Assembly: GCA_964591225.1 (NCBI GenBank)
Contig: CAZQAO010000048.1
Coordinates: 1 to 6,553 of the forward strand
Direction of reading: 5' to 3'
DNA from: MGBC108787 sp964591225
GTDB lineage: Bacteria > Bacillota_I > Bacilli_A > RF39 > UBA660
Length of the DNA: 6,553 nt
In this document: piece by piece, positions 5,068 to 6,553 of the stretch
How the letters are laid out: each line of letters starts with the position of its first letter
How positions within the stretch are numbered: the first letter of the stretch is position 1
Position numbers and translations under genes: made by a program
Notes under the pieces: generated by a model
The model's input: the letters and a program-made list of their open reading frames with translations, nothing else
Databases searched by the model: none
Told to the model about the DNA's origin: nothing

Positions 5068-6354
5068 TTATTGATTTATTGATTCATATAAAGCTTCGTA
5101 TGAAGGCACTCTTATAACAATATGTTGGCCACTATACGTATTTTCATATACTTTATCTTCAATTCTAGCCCATCCAACAAACCTGTATCCATCTTTTGCT
5201 GCTGGCGCACTCATAGTAATATACTTAATACTACCACGTCTACCTTCGTTAATACTTCCACTACCATTTTTAAATCCTTCACAGTAATTTATATTACATG
5301 TAAAATTTGCCCACCAAACAACATTATAATCACGAATCCATTTTTCAATAACATCTTCAGATAAATCATTACCAGCAACCACACCTTTTAATTCAACTGA
5401 TGGAGTCGAAGTAATAGTAAGCTCTGTAGATATAATTCTAGCTCTATCTTGATCTGATAATTTAACTTTTGGCTTTTGTTGTTCTGTCGGAGTATTTTGT
5501 TGTTGTTTTTTAGCCTCTGCTTCTTTCTTAGTTTGTTCTAAAGCTCTACGAGAAGCTTCTTCCCTTTCAGCTTTCTCTCTTGCTGCTTTTTCTTCTGCTT
5601 CTTTCTCAGCAGCTTCTTTTGCAAGTCTTTCTTGTTTTGCTTTTTCTACTTCCTCATTTTTAGCTTTTAAAGCTTCCTCATAAGCTTGTTTATCACGTTC
5701 TGCACCTTTTTGTGCAAGTTCCATCATACGTTTAAAACGAGCATCTTCCTCAGCTTTTCTTGCTTGTTCTTCGGCTTGTTTTCTTGCCTCTTCAGCAGCT
5801 TTTACTTTAGCTTCAGCTTGCTTTTTTGCTTCTTCAGCAGCTTTTACTTTAGCTTCAGCTTGTTTTCTTGCTTCTTCAGCTGCTTTTGCTTTTGCTTCAG
5901 CTTGCTTTTTCGTTTCTTCTGCTTTCTTTGCTTCCACTTCAGCAGCTTTAAGTTTTTCTTCTGCAGCTTTTTTCTCTTCATCCGTTTTTGCCGCATTTAA
6001 CTCTTGTTCAGCTTTTGCTACTTCTTCTGCAGCCACTTTCTGACCCTCACGCGCTTTTTCAACAACTTTTTGGGCTTCCTTTACTTTCCCTGTTGCTTCT
6101 TCTTTCGCTGTTTCTACTTTTTGTAATTCTTCACTTGCAACATTAAACTCATTTTTTGCATCTTTTACTTCATTATTAGCTACCTCTACTTCATTTTCCA
6201 TAGCTACTACTGAAACATCATTTTTAACATAGCCCGATGTTTCATCATTCTTGCTAGAACTAAATGCCTTGTTTACGGCAATCACCGCACCTGTTCCTGC
6301 TACTAAGGCAATAGCAAATACAATCTTAGCATGCTTAGATGATAATTTTTTCAT
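5068..6354 (-). CDS. surface-exposed coiled-coil protein with a C-terminal GYxFxGW domain
   Basis: The 428-residue product begins with a basic stretch and one hydrophobic segment (about 11-27, IVFAIALVAGTGAVIAV), acting as a signal peptide or N-terminal membrane anchor. Residues about 50-285 are almost entirely Ala, Glu, Lys, Gln and Arg in heptad-like order, predicting a long coiled-coil stalk. It includes 14-residue repeats of the form KKQAEAKVKAAEEA (about 150-197). A polar QQQNTPTEQQKPK linker (284-296) leads to a compact C-terminal domain (about 300-428) with VVWWANFTCNINYC and KDGYRFVGW (387-395). The latter resembles the GYxFxGW strand of InlB-type B repeats / Listeria-Bacteroides repeats. 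Cys 353 and 358 could form a disulfide. There is no LPxTG sorting signal. An adhesin or wall-spanning role is inference; no specific ligand can be named. AAGGAGGG at 6368-6361 fixes the start. Confidence 0.85.
   Translation of the reverse strand: MKKLSSKHAKIVFAIALVAGTGAVIAVNKAFSSSKNDETSGYVKNDVSVVAMENEVEVANNEVKDAKNEFNVASEELQKVETAKEEATGKVKEAQKVVEKAREGQKVAAEEVAKAEQELNAAKTDEEKKAAEEKLKAAEVEAKKAEETKKQAEAKAKAAEEARKQAEAKVKAAEEAKKQAEAKVKAAEEARKQAEEQARKAEEDARFKRMMELAQKGAERDKQAYEEALKAKNEEVEKAKQERLAKEAAEKEAEEKAAREKAEREEASRRALEQTKKEAEAKKQQQNTPTEQQKPKVKLSDQDRARIISTELTITSTPSVELKGVVAGNDLSEDVIEKWIRDYNVVWWANFTCNINYCEGFKNGSGSINEGRRGSIKYITMSAPAAKDGYRFVGWARIEDKVYENTYSGQHIVIRVPSYEALYESINQ
5783..5908. repeat. 42-bp tandem repeat inside the coiled-coil gene, three copies
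   Basis: Three consecutive 42-bp units, aligned for example at TTCAGCAG 5791, 5833 and the variant TTCAGCTG 5875, encode 14-residue units (two heptads). The first two are nearly identical at DNA level and the third has diverged mainly at AAA/GTA-type positions. Because the unit is a whole number of heptads, copy gain or loss would change stalk length without breaking the frame or the coiled-coil phase. Confidence 0.8.
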
Positions 6355-6360
6355 ATTAAT

Positions 6361-6403
6361 CCCTCCTTATTTAGATAATATCATAAATGAATATATAAGT
6401 CAA
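6361..6403 (-). promoter_or_regulatory. extended -10 promoter and overlapping ribosome binding site of the surface-protein gene
   Basis: On the minus strand TTGACT (6403-6398), a 17-base spacer and TATTAT (6380-6375) form a near-consensus sigma-A promoter, with TG one base before the -10. The expected start, about seven bases downstream, is near 6368, which is the first base of the AAGGAGGG ribosome binding site (6368-6361). ATG 6354 follows after six bases. The predicted leader is therefore only about 14 bases and leaves no room for an RNA-based leader control. Confidence 0.8.
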
Positions 6404-6453
6404 ATTAATTTAGCAAATTTATATTCAAAATACAAATAGTTTACAATTATATT

Positions 6454-6483
6454 TTATGAAAAATTATGAAAAATTATGCAAAA
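6454..6483. repeat. three 10-bp direct repeats with phased A-tracts
   Basis: TTATGAAAAA occurs at 6454-6463 and 6464-6473, followed by TTATGCAAAA at 6474-6483. One helical turn per unit puts the A-tracts on the same face, which predicts intrinsic DNA bending, or iterated contacts for a regulator. The array lies about 50 bp upstream of the -35 box of the leftward surface-protein promoter and is in the intergenic region shared with whatever lies beyond the window. Confidence 0.6.
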
Positions 6484-6510
6484 CTTTAAATATGTTTTAA
6501 AAAATGTATT

Positions 6511-6539
6511 AACATTTTGTATAATGTTTAAATTTAAAC
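6511..6539. promoter_or_regulatory. overlapping dyads, possible operator
   Basis: AACATT (6511-6516) and AATGTT (6523-6528) form a six-base inverted repeat around TATAAT (6520-6525, plus strand). A perfect 14-bp palindrome GTTTAAATTTAAAC (6526-6539) overlaps its right arm. The final bases TTGAC (6549-6553) could be the beginning of a rightward -35 cut by the window. In DNA this AT-rich palindromes are partly expected by chance, so an operator role is tentative. Confidence 0.3.
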
Positions 6540-6553
6540 AAATAAATATTGAC

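Noticed and set aside
5686..6000. Rightward frame encoding a Phe/Cys/Ser-rich peptide
   Set aside because: It is the mirror of the Ala/Glu/Lys coiled coil on the opposite strand. Such compositions are a known artefact of antisense reading.
6251..6439. Rightward 62-codon frame across the surface-protein start
   Set aside because: It is antisense to the signal segment, promoter and ribosome binding site of a well-supported gene.
6454..6483. CRISPR-like array
   Set aside because: The 10-bp units are contiguous with no spacers.

Overview
The window is very AT-rich, with strong AGGAGG-type ribosome binding sites, sigma-A-like promoters (two with extended -10 boxes), the standard code (TGG for Trp, TAA/TAG as stops) and remnants of IS families common in low-GC Gram-positives. 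This suggests a low-GC member of the Bacillota, perhaps an anaerobic coccus or a Gemella-like host organism. That placement is inference and the genus cannot be read from this window.

Layout. Bases 1-98 hold the last codons of an unidentified gene. Bases 162-1619 are an insertion-sequence graveyard: a leftward IS66-type transposase N-terminus broken by stops and frameshifts, then an ISAs1-type element with recognisable terminal inverted repeats, nonsense codons and an internal deletion. Bases 1653-4127 are a leftward cell-surface polysaccharide operon that has collapsed to its core. In transcription order it has a promoter, a 68-codon stub of an initiating polyprenyl-phosphate sugar transferase, an intact DUF4422 glycosyltransferase, an intact UDP-galactopyranose mutase (glf), and the broken N-terminus of a family-4-type glycosyltransferase. 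The two intact genes form a coherent galactofuranose module: Glf makes UDP-Galf and the DUF4422 protein is a plausible transferase. No flippase, polymerase or complete initiating enzyme is present here.

Bases 4114-4984 are a second IS graveyard, read rightward. A 450-bp IS21-type relic keeps both ends and an istB fragment, and is followed by the C-terminal part of an ISL3 transposase with a possible right end. The promoter of the polysaccharide stub appears to be a hybrid, with its -35 box in the IS21 end and its -10 box in flanking DNA.

Bases 4900-6403 form an independent leftward transcription unit. It has an extended -10 promoter whose start should fall at the ribosome binding site, a 428-residue surface protein (N-terminal hydrophobic signal/anchor, long Ala/Glu/Lys coiled coil, C-terminal domain with a GYxFxGW motif), and an intrinsic terminator beside the ISL3 stop codon. 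Upstream, 6454-6539 holds three helically phased 10-bp direct repeats and overlapping dyads that look regulatory. I found no tRNA, rRNA, CRISPR array or recognisable defence system. The most interesting points are the pruned galactofuranose operon, its IS-derived promoter, and the unusual surface protein with its compact promoter region.
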